This document shows positions 1 through 12,184 of a DNA stretch of 64,000 nucleotides, piece after piece. Position numbers and translations under genes: made by a program. The stretch's first letter is position 1, and every line of letters starts with the position of its first letter. The notes under the pieces were generated by a model. The model ran no database searches. It was not told the DNA's origin and saw only the letters and a list, made by a program, of their open reading frames with translations. Source of the DNA: Fremontodendron californicum (lineage: Eukaryota; Streptophyta; Magnoliopsida; Malvales; Malvaceae); the NCBI GenBank assembly GCA_030761205.1, contig JAULJL010000027.1, forward strand, positions 5,399,001 to 5,463,000. Direction: 5' to 3'.

Positions 1-159
1 AAAAAAAAAAAAAAAAAAACTACCCAATAACTTCCTTCACAAAAAAATTACCCACCTTTCATGTCATTAAATTATTTATTTTAAAATGTTTTTTAACTAA
101 TAATTTTTTTTTCTTTTTTCACCTACATTGTGTTTGTACAATATCTAGTATTTAAAAAA
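1..159. other. A+T-rich intergenic DNA at window edge
   Basis: It starts with a run of 19 A and continues A+T-rich up to the first MITE. No coding signal is seen. Confidence 0.6.
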
Positions 160-368
160 AAAAATTATTTGATGCACTGTCAATGTATAGATCTATACAC
201 TGACAATGAATTCTACACTGACAACTCATTAAAAAACTAACCACTAACTCCTAATCTTAACCCTAACTCTTAATCCCTAACCACTAATTTCTAACCCGAC
301 ATGTGATATCGTAAGATGCATTTTCAGTATATAAACTTATACATTAATAATGCATCAAATATAAATCC
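160..368. mobile_element. MITE, family B copy 1 (telomere-like core)
   Basis: The left end carries TTTGATGCACTGTCAATGTATAG and the right end carries its imperfect inverse, ending GCATCAAATATAAATCC. The 9-bp sequence TTTAAAAAA abuts both ends (151-159 and 369-377) and looks like a target-site duplication, although A-richness weakens that. The interior (about 238-295) is a run of CCCTAA-like units such as ACTAACCACTAACTCC. The same architecture occurs at 42721-42939. A 9-bp duplication suggests mobilisation by a Mutator-like transposase; this is inference. Confidence 0.65.
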
Positions 369-377
369 TTTAAAAAA

Positions 378-2987
378 AATTTAAAAATACTGATTAGCAA
401 GACTTCTTTTATTAGCGTATCTCACGGGGATCTGTGAAGAGAGGATCAAACGTGTGCATGCGCGACAGGCTTTGGACATGCTGTCCACCACATCACGTGC
501 GCCTAAAAGGTTTTTTTTTTTTTTTTTCAATGAAAGAAAGTAAACTCCCTTCTTTCTTCTTCACTCTTTCACTCATCACACACTTGTAAACTGTGGTCTT
601 CCTTCCAATTTGGTCTTTATTATTATTATTATTTTTTTTATGTGGCATGCTTGCTTTGGTGGTGCCAGTGCATTTCCAATTTCATCTTTTTTATTTTGTT
701 AGTATTTTTTTTTCTTTACATTTTAATCTTTGTGTTTGAATTTGAACAGAACCATTCTCTACCATTCCACTTGAAAAGAAAAAAGAAGAAGAAAAAGTAG
801 AGGAATACCATAAAGAAAAAGTGAACAGTGCAAAAAATTCAAAATCTTTTAATTAAGAAATTGCAATGCAACGATATAAATTATTAAATTTTGAAATAAC
901 CAATTAAATTAGTATTGATGGTCATCAAATTATGATACTTTATATTTTAAATTCCATTAGTAGGGAATTGAAGAATCATGTCATGCATATATAGTAACTA
1001 GCTAGAGTTAGGCCACCTTAAAGCCCCCATCCCACTAGGATTTGATCTCATTATTTTTTGATATATTTTTAATCATCATTCATATGTATATAATAATTCA
1101 TAATTAATTATTAATTTTACAATAAAAGAACTTGTTGATATATATATACATTCTGATGTAGACTTGTTTATGAGTCAAGTTATTCATTCGGTCCGAATTA
1201 TTATTTAATTAATAAAAAATATTTTTTATTTATATTTAATTATATAATATATTAATATTAATATAATTTTTTATATATTTTAAATAGTAAAACGGCTTTT
1301 CAAACCCGATGGATCGGATCAAGTCTGACCTAAATAAATAAATAAAATTTATTATTCGAATCTAATCCGACCCGACCTTGTCCATGAACATCTAATGTAG
1401 TAATGTTGTATTCAGACTTTTGAAGAGAAATGAGCACTAATAAAAGATGGAATTTGTGAATTTCTACCTATGCTAATGACAGAATATTAAAGAATAATGG
1501 AATGTGTAGCCTTAAAAAGAATTGAAATAAAAGCTTCCAAATTATACAAAGTGATATCGGTCAAATTCTCTAGTTTCAAAGAAGTATACATATATATATA
1601 TATATATATTTGCACTAATGTAAAAATTACTCTCCTTTTCACTATTAGACTTCACCTTTTCAAGGACAAAGGTAAAAGTTGTGCCTTAAATATGTCTATC
1701 TATAAGCTAATTTTATTAACATCTAATCATCGTTTGCCAATAAAAACAAAAAAGAAAAGTACCCTTTTCACTCCTCAATCTCGAACATCATCAATTCCCC
1801 AGCCATTTTTACCAATATGCAAAATTATGGGTAATTACCAATAATATTTTCTGCTTCACATGATACCAATAATAATGAATTTCTTTCAAAATATTTGCTC
1901 TATTTGTGTGATGGATAGTTGAAAACTTCCATTCAGAAAAATACAAAACCTGACAAGTGACAACTTAAATTAAAGTTTAACAAAACTTTCTAAGCTTTGC
2001 CAATTATTTATACAGCTGCCAAATTATTGAGAAGAGAAGGAAGATTAGCTAACACAAACAAATACTAATCAAAATTTGAGGCTCAAGTCAAGGCCTACAA
2101 CATAAATGGCCAGTTACTGCCATTTTCTTGACCCAGCATGTACCCTTTTGTATGGACAGCTATAAAGATTATCGAGCCAACGATCAAAGCAATTCGCGGT
2201 GGACTCAGCCCCTAATCCAAAACTAGCCAAACCCTTAATTAATCTGGTTTGGGTTTCTTTCTCTGGTTAATCGGGTAAGGTGCCAGTGACTTTATGCATG
2301 CTTGGTATGTGACATGCATGCCTCGTCAAGGGCTTGTCTTTGATGCGTAATTAAGCTGATGATAGTTACAACGATTCGTTTCTATTAGTTGATATTTTTG
2401 CTTCATTTTCTGGGGAACTAAAAGGGGTCATCAGCAATAAATAGCTAAGAATCTGCCAAAATAAAAATCAGATTTGACTTGCTAATATGATCTGCTTAAC
2501 TTTCTGTTCATCCCAAAATTCTGATAAAGTCCAAAAATATTCATATGAACAATATTCTTAATAATTTATAATGTTCAGATCTAAAAAAAAAAAAAAATTC
2601 AATTCCAGTGTCAATATAATAGACATAATGTTAGATGTTATAATTTTTTTTTAAAAATAATTTTGAAGATACTTTTGCTTTGGGTTAGGTTGAATTATCA
2701 ATAAGATTGAAATTGTTGAAACGCCTAGCATTTTCCTTTTATTTATTATGTATAATCAATGAATTTCACATTTAATTAGTATTTTATGCATATTAAAATA
2801 CATAATCGTTCTCTATAAAAAAAAACTACATGAATATTGTTACAATTTTACCTATTAAGACACATGCAATATGAAAAATATATTTGGATCAATTAGACGG
2901 TGCAACGAGAATATCCATTGAAAAAATAAGATTGATTGAGGATGTTGAATTACTCGCTCAAATTTATTTATATATGATTTGATAAAA
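378..2987. other. Intergenic, no gene recognised
   Basis: A+T-rich DNA with simple repeats, including (TA)n at about 1588-1610 and a poly(T) run at 511-527. A stretch at 1170-1390 carries degenerate CCCGATGGATCGG and CCGACCCGACC motifs of the GGGCCGGG-type repeat seen elsewhere. A short open frame at 1497-1844 contains the TA microsatellite and matches no family I know. The 2100-2350 stretch is less A+T-rich and has CATGCATG motifs, but I see no exon. Confidence 0.5.
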
Positions 2988-3172
2988 GGATTTTGCTAAC
3001 AAGTGTTTTTAGGGTATTCTTTAAAGTTAATTAATATACTATATATAATAATAACATTGTATTAAATGTAAGAGTTAATACATTTATTCATCATTTTCAA
3101 TAAATTGGATGGAGATATTATTATATAAAGTAACCTTAAAAAGTACCTTTATGACACTCATTAGCAAAATCC
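2988..3172. mobile_element. MITE, family A copy 1
   Basis: The left end GGATTTTGCTAACAAGTG is matched in inverse by the right end (CACTCATTAGCAAAATCC). The interior is A+T-rich. It is joined directly to a second, left-truncated copy of the same family. The best copy, at 41126-41298, shows the full structure and the 9-bp target duplication. Confidence 0.7.
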
Positions 3173-3314
3173 ATAGTAATATCTTTATTCAACGTATTGA
3201 AAATGATAAATAAAATTATCAATTATTACATTTAATATAATATAATTTTATTACTATAAATAATATATTAACTAACTTTAAAAAATGAACTAAAAACACT
3301 TGTTAACAAAATCC
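3173..3314. mobile_element. MITE, family A copy 2, left end missing
   Basis: It starts inside the element (ATAGTAATATCTT, which matches about 41160 in the intact copy) and ends with ACACTTGTTAACAAAATCC. It follows copy 1 with no spacer, so it is either a tandem or nested insertion with loss of one terminus, or a rearranged dimer. Confidence 0.65.
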
Positions 3315-3351
3315 TATATAATAATAAACCTCCAGTTGGTCTCAGCTAAAC

Positions 3352-3630
3352 CTGCTCATGGGCCGGGCCGGGTCGTGATCCGAAAATTTTTCAAGTCTCT
3401 TGTCCAAGCCCGACTCTGGGTGAGCCCGAGCTGACCCGCGAGCCTGAATCACTGTTCATAATTAATAAAATATTTTTTTATTTTTTATATTTTTTATAAT
3501 TAAATTTAAATAAAAAATAATATTTTATTTTATAAATAGTAATTCGAACAAGACCAACCCTTATTATAAACCCAATATAGATCGAACCTATCAAATCGAA
3601 CGGACTGTCCGATCTTTTAAGTAGGTGTAC
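3352..3630. repeat. GGGCCGGG-type dispersed repeat
   Basis: CCTGCTCATGGGCCGGGCCGGG at the left and GACCAACCC/GATCGAACC motifs at the right flank an A+T-rich core. It is an abrupt G+C-rich island in A+T-rich DNA. Related sequence recurs at 38.8-39.7 kb and 51.2-51.8 kb. I recognise this as a common type of dispersed plant repeat but cannot assign a superfamily. Confidence 0.5.
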
Positions 3631-6600
3631 CCTCAGCGACGGGTACCGATTATGATTAAGGGTACGGCTACAGAAACATAGTCAACCGCCGTGAACCGCG
3701 CGCAGCTTGAAGGAGTAATTGGTGTCGGAGCCACCATCTCAGCAGATCTCATGATTTGTTTTGTTGTCAACTTCCCCCACCTCACCAGCCGTAAGGAAAT
3801 GGAAAGCAAAAGCTTTTATTTCATAGGGGGAATTAATTAAAAAAGAAATTAAAAGAATTGCTGTTGATATATCAAAGATCTTTGATTAGATGGTTAATTA
3901 ATTTATAATCTTCAAAGAAAGTACTAATTAATATTCTTTGAAACCCAACATATCCGTGGCTTCATGGCAAATTGCTTTGAAAATGTCATTTCTTGATGCT
4001 AGCTTACTTAGTTATCACTAAAATAAAATAGCTGGTCCCCCTATTATTTTTCCATTCCATAGGCAATTTAGAGCCTAGAGCACTTTTGACTATAAGATAG
4101 GATAGCTTTTTATTTTTTATTTTTTTTAGTCCAAGTTAATTCTAGATTTTATAATTTTAAATATAATATATTTTTTTTTTGTTAAAGAGTGTTTTTAAGG
4201 AATCTTTTAAAGTTAATTAAAATGTTATTTATAATAATAATATTGTATTAAATATAATAGTTTATAATTTTATTCATCATTTTCGATGTATTAGATGAAT
4301 ATATTATTATATCTAATAACCTTAAATAGTATCCTTAGGGCACTTACTAACAAAATCTAATATAAAAATATGATACAAACATGACATATTTAATAAACAT
4401 AAAAATAGTATAATAAACAACGTCACGTTTAAACATGATTAACACGTTTAATACACATATCTTAATTATTCGAGATTTGACACATTTAATAATTTATATT
4501 GTATTTATATTTACACAACTAACATAAAAAAATATAACACGCATACACAAATTATAATATTTAACTAACTCTAAAATTTTACTTAAAAATATTCCAATTA
4601 ATTAATTAGTATTAAGTATATGTTATGATAACTTAATTAGGATATCAACACTGTTAAGATTTAGTGGTCCTCTTAAGTGTAACTTAACATCTTGCTTCTT
4701 TGAATACTTGGAGAGATAATGATTTATTATTGCCACTACCCATTTGCTTTTGTTTAATTTTCAGATAATAAACAGTATATTTATACACTCTCCTTTTTTT
4801 GGGGATAATATTTAAATTAATTCTTAAATTTTATTTAAAAATGAAAATAAATTATCAAATTTTTTTTTTGCATAAAATTAAGGTTATAAATTTTTATTAT
4901 ATTATAATTAGAATCTTTGAATTATAAAATATTTAATTTTTTTGTTAAAACCTTCTTAGTTAGATAACATAATTTGTAGAAAATACTTACTTAAGTTTAT
5001 TTGAATGAACTGGATGATTAATATTAAAAGGAATGTTATTTTAGAACAATTGAATTTTATTTATCTATTTTCAAGATTTATTGTATATAATTATAATGAA
5101 ATAAAACTATATAACTTTAATTTCATAGTATCTAAAATTAGCCAACATTTTCAACAAAAAAAAGATTGAAGACTTATTTTTATTTTGAGGGTTTATTTAG
5201 TATTATTCTTTTGTTTTTTCTTCTAAAGTTTAAAGGACCTACTACTAATAATTTATGATAAAGAATGCTAATAAAATGTTATCTCTTCTTCCTAATTACG
5301 AAGTGATCAGCACATATATTATAAGGTATTCTATCTTATATATAATATATTATATGCTTCCTTTTTTAAGAACAAGATATAGTATCTAAAATTAGCCAAC
5401 ATTTCGAAAAAAAAAAAGCCAAAATCAATAATTAATACACTCTTTGAATTCCGTAATCTATGAGTTTTTTATAAAGTAGTTATTGGGAAAATTTTCAAAT
5501 AAAATTAATTAACTTACATATATAGAGAGATTATAATAGTATTACTAGTATATATGCTTAATAAAGTGATATATTTTTTCTTCTTTTTTCAAATAAATTC
5601 AAAAACATCGGTTGTTAATTTTTTAATATATGTAGGCAAATTATACTATTGGCTTGATGATAAATGGCTACTTTAATTTAGCACACTTAATTTGAAATTT
5701 TTATCTAAAATATTAAAAAAACTTTTGAATTGTTTTATTTTTTTAAATAAGCTCTTATGCTTATTATTAAAGAGAACTGATAAAATTAATTAATTAAAAA
5801 AAAGTGAAAAAAATAAATTTTAATTAACAATTTAATAAATTGAAAAATAATGAAAAAAATATCGAATCCGAAAAAAATGAGAGGTTTTGAGTGTAATAGT
5901 TTAGGTGAACGGATTTGGCTCTCATAATTCTACTAGCCGTACAAAAATTTTGAAATTATTAAAAATTTAATTTTAATCATTAAAATTAAAATTTTAATAT
6001 TTTACCAACAGATTACATGATTGTTAATAAATATTTAAAGTTTCATTATGTATAATTTTTATATATACCAAAAAAATATTGAAAGTTATAATATTAATGC
6101 ATTAAGAGTATCTCTTGTTTGACTAATAAGCCGAAATAGATGTTTGGTTGGAGAGTAATGTTATGTTGAAGCAATGAAGGACCCACAAATTTGAGAGCAA
6201 AAGGAAAAGCTTTGATTTTATTTGGATGATAAGAGTAGAAAATCTGCCTCGGCTTTTCACCTTCATCTTTAATCTTCTTCACCTTGACTTTTACTTACTA
6301 ATTTGTTTTCTCTCTCGCCTCTGAACACGGATTTCAGAATCTTCAATCACTTGTTTCTATCTTTGCTACTTACTTTATTTAATTTCTTTCTCTTCAGACA
6401 ATGATCATCATTTGTTCATGTTCATGTTCATATCCTTTCTCTCTCTGTTTCTGTTCATGTCTTAGCTGACCAATGTTTGCTCATTCTTTATGGACATCAA
6501 AGGGGGGAAATTGATTAATTGAAAAGAGAGTAATTAATGCTATACCAAAAGAGTAATTAATAGTATTTTTTTGATGTAAACCTCCCAAATTATTTAACTA
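3631..6600. other. Intergenic, A+T-rich; family A MITE inside
   Basis: No gene is recognised. About 4175-4368 holds a third family A MITE (TTTTGTTAAAGAGTGTTTTTAAGG ... GGCACTTACTAACAAAATC). A 30-bp segment, TAGTATCTAAAATTAGCCAACATTT, is present twice (about 5127 and 5380). The part near 6290-6480, with CTCTCTCT and TTCATGTTCATG stretches, lies downstream of the BIG GRAIN-like stop and may include its 3' end region. Confidence 0.5.
4175..4368. mobile_element. MITE, family A copy 3
   Basis: Diverged copy: GTTAAAGAGTGTTTTTAAGG at the left and CCTTAGGGCACTTACTAACAAAATC at the right. The shared interior includes TATTGTATTAAATATAATAG and TTCATCATTTTCGATGTATTAGATG. No convincing target duplication is visible. 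Confidence 0.6.
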
Positions 6601-6603
6601 ATA

Positions 6604-7932
6604 TTACACAATCAAACCATTAGCAATGGCTCGATTAGTATCGAGATGGGTTGTTTCATACACAGGCAATTCTTCTCGATACCTTTCAATACTACCAATG
6701 GCTGAAAGATTATCCAATTCAAAGAGGTCGGAGCTTGCATAACTAGCTGCATCTTCGTCATCGGCGTTAACATCACTAGATTCTTCATTGCCATTGCAGA
6801 TATCTCTGATCATATCATACTCTTCCTTCTTCTTCTTCTTCTTCTTCTTCTGGTAACTCTTTAAAAGATCCTTCGCAGCTTCCGCAACCCGACGATTTTC
6901 TTCCATGATGCGGAACTCAAGCTCTTTGTTGATCGGTTTTCTTATGGACGTTTGATGATCATTTTCATGGAGGATGTTTTTATGCCCACATGGCCTGGAA
7001 TCCTCATCAAGAATAACGCTAACAGGACAAAACCTGACCGACCTTTTTGTCCCATTCCTTCTTGAAGATGGAGTCTTGGTCGTCAAACAGGATCTTGAAA
7101 ACGAGGAAGCTGAAGAACATGTTGATGTTGCTTGCTGATCAGACTTTAACTTCCTTTCCTCGTACCCTGCTGACGATGATGAAACCTTTGCCGCCTTCTT
7201 TGCATTCCCTGAAGTGAAAAGCGAGTTAAGGAAGCTTGCAAGCCGACCACCTGGAGATATCGGTTGCTTAACCTTCTTGAGACCACTGTAAATCTTCAAG
7301 GCCTTGGATTTTGTTCTCACAAAACCACCTAATTCATGCTTTGGCTTTTGTAGTGTAGCGGCGCCATGGAAATTGTTTTCAACTTCATGTTGAGGCCTTT
7401 CGTATCTCTCAAGCCCAGCTGAAACGCTCGTCCGAATAGGCTTAGACCTATGAGTAGTAGTATAATGACTTGACGATGAAGATGACGACCATGATTTTGC
7501 ACCATAAAAAGAATCTGACTCAGAGGATGAAAACCCACCAGTACCGCAGCTAGAATCGGAGGAGGAAGTAGAGCTCGAGTTCAACAACATGGGATCAAAG
7601 TCATTTCGAGAATTTCTTTCAGAACCCGCCATGGATTTTCGTCTAATGACAACCTTACTATCACAGCTAACTTTCTTTTCCATCCATTTCTCGATCATGC
7701 AAGCACGCTGAAGGCTTGTCATTTCTTCTTCTTTCAATGAACTGTCGTTATTGCTGTGCTTCTTCCTCATGGTAGTCTCTGATCTGTAGAAAATCAGCTC
7801 TTCCTCTACTTTGCTACCGTTGGATTCATCAATTGAACGGTAGATAGCATCAAGAAGAGTTGAAGAGAAAGATGGGTTTTCTCTCCTGTTTCGGTACCGA
7901 TCTTCTCTTGGCATTTTATCCCACATATCCAT
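6604..7932 (-). CDS. BG1: BIG GRAIN 1-like protein
   Basis: Single-exon gene of 442 residues with no intron. The N-terminal block, with the motif NPSFSSTLLDAIYRSIDES at residues 19-37, is the hallmark of the plant BIG GRAIN 1 family. Rice BG1 is a plasma-membrane-associated positive regulator of auxin response and transport that affects organ and grain size. A Ser-rich middle (about 120-160), a basic segment near 225-245 (GGRLASFLNSLFTSGNAKK) and RSVRFCPVSVILDE near 298-311 also fit the family. A Lys run near 365-373 is encoded by a (CTT)n microsatellite at 6828-6850, so its length may vary among individuals. There is no signal peptide or clear membrane span. The start is the first ATG of the conserved block; upstream sequence (about 7940-8420) is GA-rich on the coding strand and is probably leader and promoter. 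Family assignment is firm; the exact paralogue is not. Confidence 0.9.
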   Translation of the reverse strand: MDMWDKMPREDRYRNRRENPSFSSTLLDAIYRSIDESNGSKVEEELIFYRSETTMRKKHSNNDSSLKEEEMTSLQRACMIEKWMEKKVSCDSKVVIRRKSMAGSERNSRNDFDPMLLNSSSTSSSDSSCGTGGFSSSESDSFYGAKSWSSSSSSSHYTTTHRSKPIRTSVSAGLERYERPQHEVENNFHGAATLQKPKHELGGFVRTKSKALKIYSGLKKVKQPISPGGRLASFLNSLFTSGNAKKAAKVSSSSAGYEERKLKSDQQATSTCSSASSFSRSCLTTKTPSSRRNGTKRSVRFCPVSVILDEDSRPCGHKNILHENDHQTSIRKPINKELEFRIMEENRRVAEAAKDLLKSYQKKKKKKKKEEYDMIRDICNGNEESSDVNADDEDAASYASSDLFELDNLSAIGSIERYREELPVYETTHLDTNRAIANGLIV

Positions 7933-7939
7933 AGCTTTA

Positions 7940-8420
7940 TATGGTGAAAACTAAGAAAAAGAGAAGTTGAGGGAATGAGGAGAAACAATAATCGAACAGT
8001 GGGATTTGAATGATATTGTTTGCTATTTCTTCTTGTCTGTTTCAAAGAGTGTCAAAAGCTGGAAACAAGTGAAAGAGATTAATGGCAGCAACCAAACCAT
8101 GATTAATTATGTGAAAGAAACAAAGAGACATTTTGGAAGACAAAGACTGCCTCTATCTCTCACACTCTCACTTCTCTCTCTTTCTCTTTCTCTTCTTTTT
8201 TGCTCTCAGCAGAAACAAAAATCCTTATGAAAAGAAGAAAGCAGACATTTTCATTGATGGATTCTTGATGGCTTCCTTCCAGAGAGAGACAGAGAGAAAA
8301 AAGAAAAGAAAGAGAGAGTAATGAAAGCCAAAAGCCACGCCTGAACAGTGGAGAGGAACAGAGAAAGACAATTTTTCTTTTTCCTTCTTTACTGTGTTTC
8401 TCTCTTGCACAAGCACTTAC
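7940..8420 (-). promoter_or_regulatory. Probable leader/promoter of the BIG GRAIN 1-like gene
   Basis: On the coding strand this stretch is rich in GA tracts (complement of CTCTCTCTTTCTCTTTCTC at about 8165-8200), with another mixed GA tract at 8283-8320. GA/CT tracts are common near plant transcription start regions. The short open frames here run through low-complexity DNA and are not credible genes. No defined TATA box could be picked with confidence. Confidence 0.4.
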
Positions 8421-8504
8421 AAATCCTTAGGGGAAGTGGGTCCTAGCTGGAACCAATGCCAGGGTGGAACGATGATATGGCAAATTAATTAATAATTTAA
8501 TTAA

Positions 8505-8642
8505 AGACACATAATGTCACATGTTAAAAAGTATTATTATTTGTATTTATTTTTAAGAATTTTTAAAATATTATATTTATTTATTAATGATGTGTCATCG
8601 TATGATTTACTAACAGCGTATATAAGCATCAAATACAAACTC
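8505..8642. mobile_element. MITE, family B copy 2, left end missing
   Basis: It has the interior (ATGTCACATGTTAAAAA) and the right end (GCATCAAATACAAACTC) of family B but lacks the left terminal repeat. TTTAATTAA lies at both sides (8496-8504 and 8643-8651). It sits 28 bp from the next copy. Confidence 0.55.
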
Positions 8643-8679
8643 TTTAATTAATTAGGTTAACTTTTTTATATTTAATTAA

Positions 8680-8858
8680 AAATTTATATTTGATGCACTG
8701 TTAATATATAAATCCGACAATGAATCAGATTATGTCACATGTTAAAAATTAATTATCTGTATTTATTTATAAAATTTTATGTTTATTTATTAATGAAGTG
8801 TCATCATATGATTCACTTACAGTATATAAATTTATACAATACATTAAATACAAACTCC
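8680..8858. mobile_element. MITE, family B copy 3
   Basis: A 179-bp element. The left end contains ATTTGATGCACTGTTAATATATAAATC; the right end, ATTTATACAATACATTAAATACAAACTCC, is its diverged inverse. It is flanked by a perfect 9-bp direct repeat TTTAATTAA (8671-8679 and 8859-8867). The telomere-like core of copies 1 and 4 is absent here, so it represents a subtype. Confidence 0.65.
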
Positions 8859-8867
8859 TTTAATTAA

Positions 8868-11040
8868 TTAATCTAAGTTAACCACACCTTTGTTTTCTTT
8901 AACTGTTGTTTTACACACATTTTGCCTCTCCCCTCCTCATGACATACATGAAGTGACCTAAGATCCTTGCTTTTCCTTGCAAAAGATAAAGATCAAAAAG
9001 AAAGAAAGAAAGATAAATTTAATTAATGTGCATGATCATGATTGCTAAATTTGCATAGAGAAGATGTTGATACTAACAGCAAAGCCAAGATTGATTTGCA
9101 GGGTCCATTTTATTGGTTTTTTTTTCTTATTCCCCTTTAAATTAGTATCAAAATAAGAGTTTTGTTATTGAGCATCTCAATTAAAGATATTTTTTAAAGG
9201 TATTAAAATATTGTTTATAGTAATATTTTGATTAAATATACTAATTAATAATTAATTTAATAATTTTTAATATATTTAGTGAAAATATTATTTAATATAA
9301 TAAATTTAAAGAGTCACCATTATTAACAAAATCCTTTTTTTTTCCTTTTAGGTAAAGACTAATACTAGTATTATTCAACTTCTAACTTTAGTATTAAAAT
9401 CACCAGATTCGAATATAGCTGTATGAGGGTATGGGCACGGGATATGAAAGGTTATTTTATTTATTTATTTATTTTATTATTATTATTATTCCCCTTAGTT
9501 AATAGGGGCGACAGGTGAAGACTTAAGACAGGTCAAACATCAAAGGTTTTTCTTAAATTTTGTATTTTTTCGTATTAGCTATATAAAAAAATTGTTAATC
9601 AGTGTCTAATAACATTGGTTAACATCATATATATATATTAATTAATTAAGGTGATATATATATATATATATAAAAAAAAGTGCAATTAATGATTTAATTT
9701 TTATTAAATTCAGTCAAAGTAATGTAAATATAAACACAACATAAATTTTTAAATATATCAAAAATTTAAATATTAATAAAATACGTGTATTAAATGTGTC
9801 GTATTAATTGTGTTTAAACATATCGTATTTATTATATTATTGGATTTTTTATTTTTTTAAGTTACGTTTGGGAACTTAAATTTCAAAAGATGGATTTAGA
9901 TTTCAAAAATAGTGTAAATTATGAATAAAACACATGTTTAAGTAACATTGATAATTATGTTTCAAATTCATAGATTTGTTGGATGTCTATTTAGTGGTGA
10001 ATTTGAAATGCCCATACCTATAGCTATTTGTGAATTTAAAATTCATGTTTTTATACCTTTCAAATATATAATCATATTGAGTCTTAACTAATTTATACAT
10101 AATATATGCATTTGTATCATATACCATATTTTCGTATATCATATCATATTCGTATCATATTTTCGTATTACGTCCAAAATCATCAGATCTAATCACAGAC
10201 CTTATTTATTAAAAATTTGCAAACATACCAGTAGTTCCACATGATTTAAGAGAGTTAATGGGGAACATATATTAGAGAAAACTTGTATATGAAAATAGGA
10301 ACAACTGAAAAATTAAGAAGCAAATGGAGATTAGGAAAATCATGAGTTGTAGTTCTAATTTATGGTATTATTATAATATTAATTGCCGTGATCATCGGCA
10401 TATATCTAACCTTTTCATGATTATATGCTAAAGCCCATTTTTGTAGCAAATCAGCAATATTATTAATTTTATATGCAATTGATATGGTGAAGAGGGGAAT
10501 GAACATAAAAGCATAATCAGTTTATGATATCATAATTTACAAAAATGATCACCATTTTATGACCCTTAAGCAGTGAACATGGAATATGATTATATATTAA
10601 TTATGTGATTCATATACTTAAGACTGCCTTAATTTCAATAATTCACAAAAAACACAGTCCATTTGGTTAGCAATTAATAAAGAAAATCATATACCATGCA
10701 TGATGCATGTTTCTTTTCTGTTATTATTATAAATTGTCACCATTTGTCCTATACTAGTGGGCACTCTTGGCCCTTTTATTTACGCATGTTAAATTTAACA
10801 TCCCAACAATAAGCAATTCCTATTAGACGGTAGACAAAGCTTTTCAATTATTATTGCTCTTGAAAATCATAATTTCCTGCTAGATTTTCTTTCTTTTCTC
10901 TCATGTTAACCATTAGACTTTTTAATTAACTTTAGTATTAGAATTAAAAGCTTAGCTTAGTATATATATATGATGATCATTCATCATTGGCATTCAAGTT
11001 ATTAGTGCCAAATTGGTCCAGTTCCACACAGAACAATATC
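8868..11040. other. Intergenic, A+T-rich
   Basis: No gene is seen. It contains a decayed family A MITE (about 9157-9334), a (TA)n tract near 9655-9673, and at 9780-9835 a segment with repeated CGTGTATTAAATGTGTCGTATTAATTGTG-like words resembling those at 4380-4480. The remainder is unique A+T-rich DNA with only short chance frames. Confidence 0.5.
9157..9334. mobile_element. MITE, family A copy 4 (decayed)
   Basis: The left end is GTTTTGTTATTGAGCATCTC and the right end AGTCACCATTATTAACAAAATCC. Interior matches to family A include ATTGTTTATAGTAATA and TAATATATTTAGTGAAAATATTATTTAATATAATA. Both ends are diverged and no target duplication is seen. Confidence 0.5.
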
Positions 11041-11044
11041 AGAA

Positions 11045-11195
11045 ACTCGACTCCAGGACTTAGTTCAGTTGATTCATGTAATAACTCTTAAGAGATGGCA
11101 TCTAAGAGGTATGAGTTCGAATCTTAACATTTGCAACCCCTATCCCTATTTTCAAACTGCGACCATGCATACATACATATATGCATGCATGCATG
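11045..11195 (+). mobile_element. Possible tRNA-derived SINE
   Basis: TAGTTCAGTTG (11061-11071) resembles a pol III A box, and GAGTTCGAATC (11113-11123) resembles a B box, about 50 bp apart as in tRNA-derived SINEs. The 3' side runs into a CATA/CATG simple repeat (11165-11200), like a SINE tail. No cloverleaf can be folded confidently, so this is not a functional tRNA. It could also be a decayed tRNA pseudogene. Confidence 0.4.
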
Positions 11196-11199
11196 CATC

Positions 11200-12184
11200 C
11201 ATGATATGGGTGCGCAAGCAGATTCATAGCCAGATAATAACTAATTGGTGCATGCCTAGCTAGTGGCAAATATACTTTGGAATGAGCTGTTGAGATGATC
11301 CATGCCTACAGGATCTTTTTTCCCTAGAGTGCCCATCCCTGCATATCCAACAGCATATTAAAATATAATATCTATCTTTGGCTATAGTTAGCTTAGCACC
11401 GACAAAGAAAGGGGTTTTATTCAATTTCACTCTTTTTGTTGGCAAAAAAAACTTTTTTGTTTGTTAGGTATTTTTTTTTTAAATTAAGAGATGAGCATGG
11501 TGGATGTGGGGGATATGGTGCTTATTTTTGTACAATGATTACACTCGTGGCTCCTAGACTTTATGAAATTAAGAGGGGTGGCTTAGAGAGGCTAAGTAAG
11601 CTAAAACAAAGCGCAAAGCAAATGTGATTTGATAAATCTAAGAAAGGAAATTAATTAGGACAAAAGAATGAGTGTGAAGAAAGAGAGAAAATGAAGATTA
11701 GATCAAGTTTAGATAATACTGAAAATGAAAATAAGGTTCCAAAGAAAAGCAAACGTGCGTGCGAGCGCATTGCTTCTGAGCTCATTATCTCTTTCCCTTC
11801 AAACTCACGAAATTTCCCCCATTCATTATAGTATTCCATCGCATCTTTGCTCAATCACATCATTAAGTTTCGATGCATTGGGTAGTATAGCGCTATCTTG
11901 CTATGTACAAATATAGTTACCAAGCATTCATATACTTTAAACCTGAGGTGAATCTAAGGGAAGCAGGTAGGAGTTTTGGCTTCCAAAAAAATTTATTAAT
12001 GTTATTTTGTTATGTATGACTTTTGCTTTGATTTCCTACCATTTTAGAGCTCGGCCCTTTCATGACTTTTCTAGCTTCGCCCCTGCTTTATACATAAAAT
12101 AAATCTAAACTTTTGGCTTAGCCATCGTATACTTTCCTCCTAGAGAGGATGCCCATAAATAAATCCAAGATTGAATTCAATGTC
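11200..12184. other. Intergenic, no gene recognised
   Basis: Several open frames of 60-70 codons occur on both strands, but they overlap each other, show no family resemblance and carry no splice or start context. I see no repeat structure beyond short A and T runs. Confidence 0.45.

Noticed and set aside
240..300. CCCTAA-like run considered as a true telomere or interstitial telomeric site
   Set aside because: Units are irregular and lie inside a MITE with matching ends at another locus, so an element origin is better supported.
1497..1844. 115-codon open frame on the plus strand
   Set aside because: It runs through a (TA)n microsatellite, has no recognisable motif and no codon pattern like the real genes.
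8006..8416. Several short frames on both strands upstream of the BIG GRAIN 1-like gene
   Set aside because: They translate GA/CT tracts of the leader and overlap one another.
11165..11200. CATG/CATA tandem considered as a CRISPR-like or regulatory array
   Set aside because: It is a plain microsatellite with no spacers.
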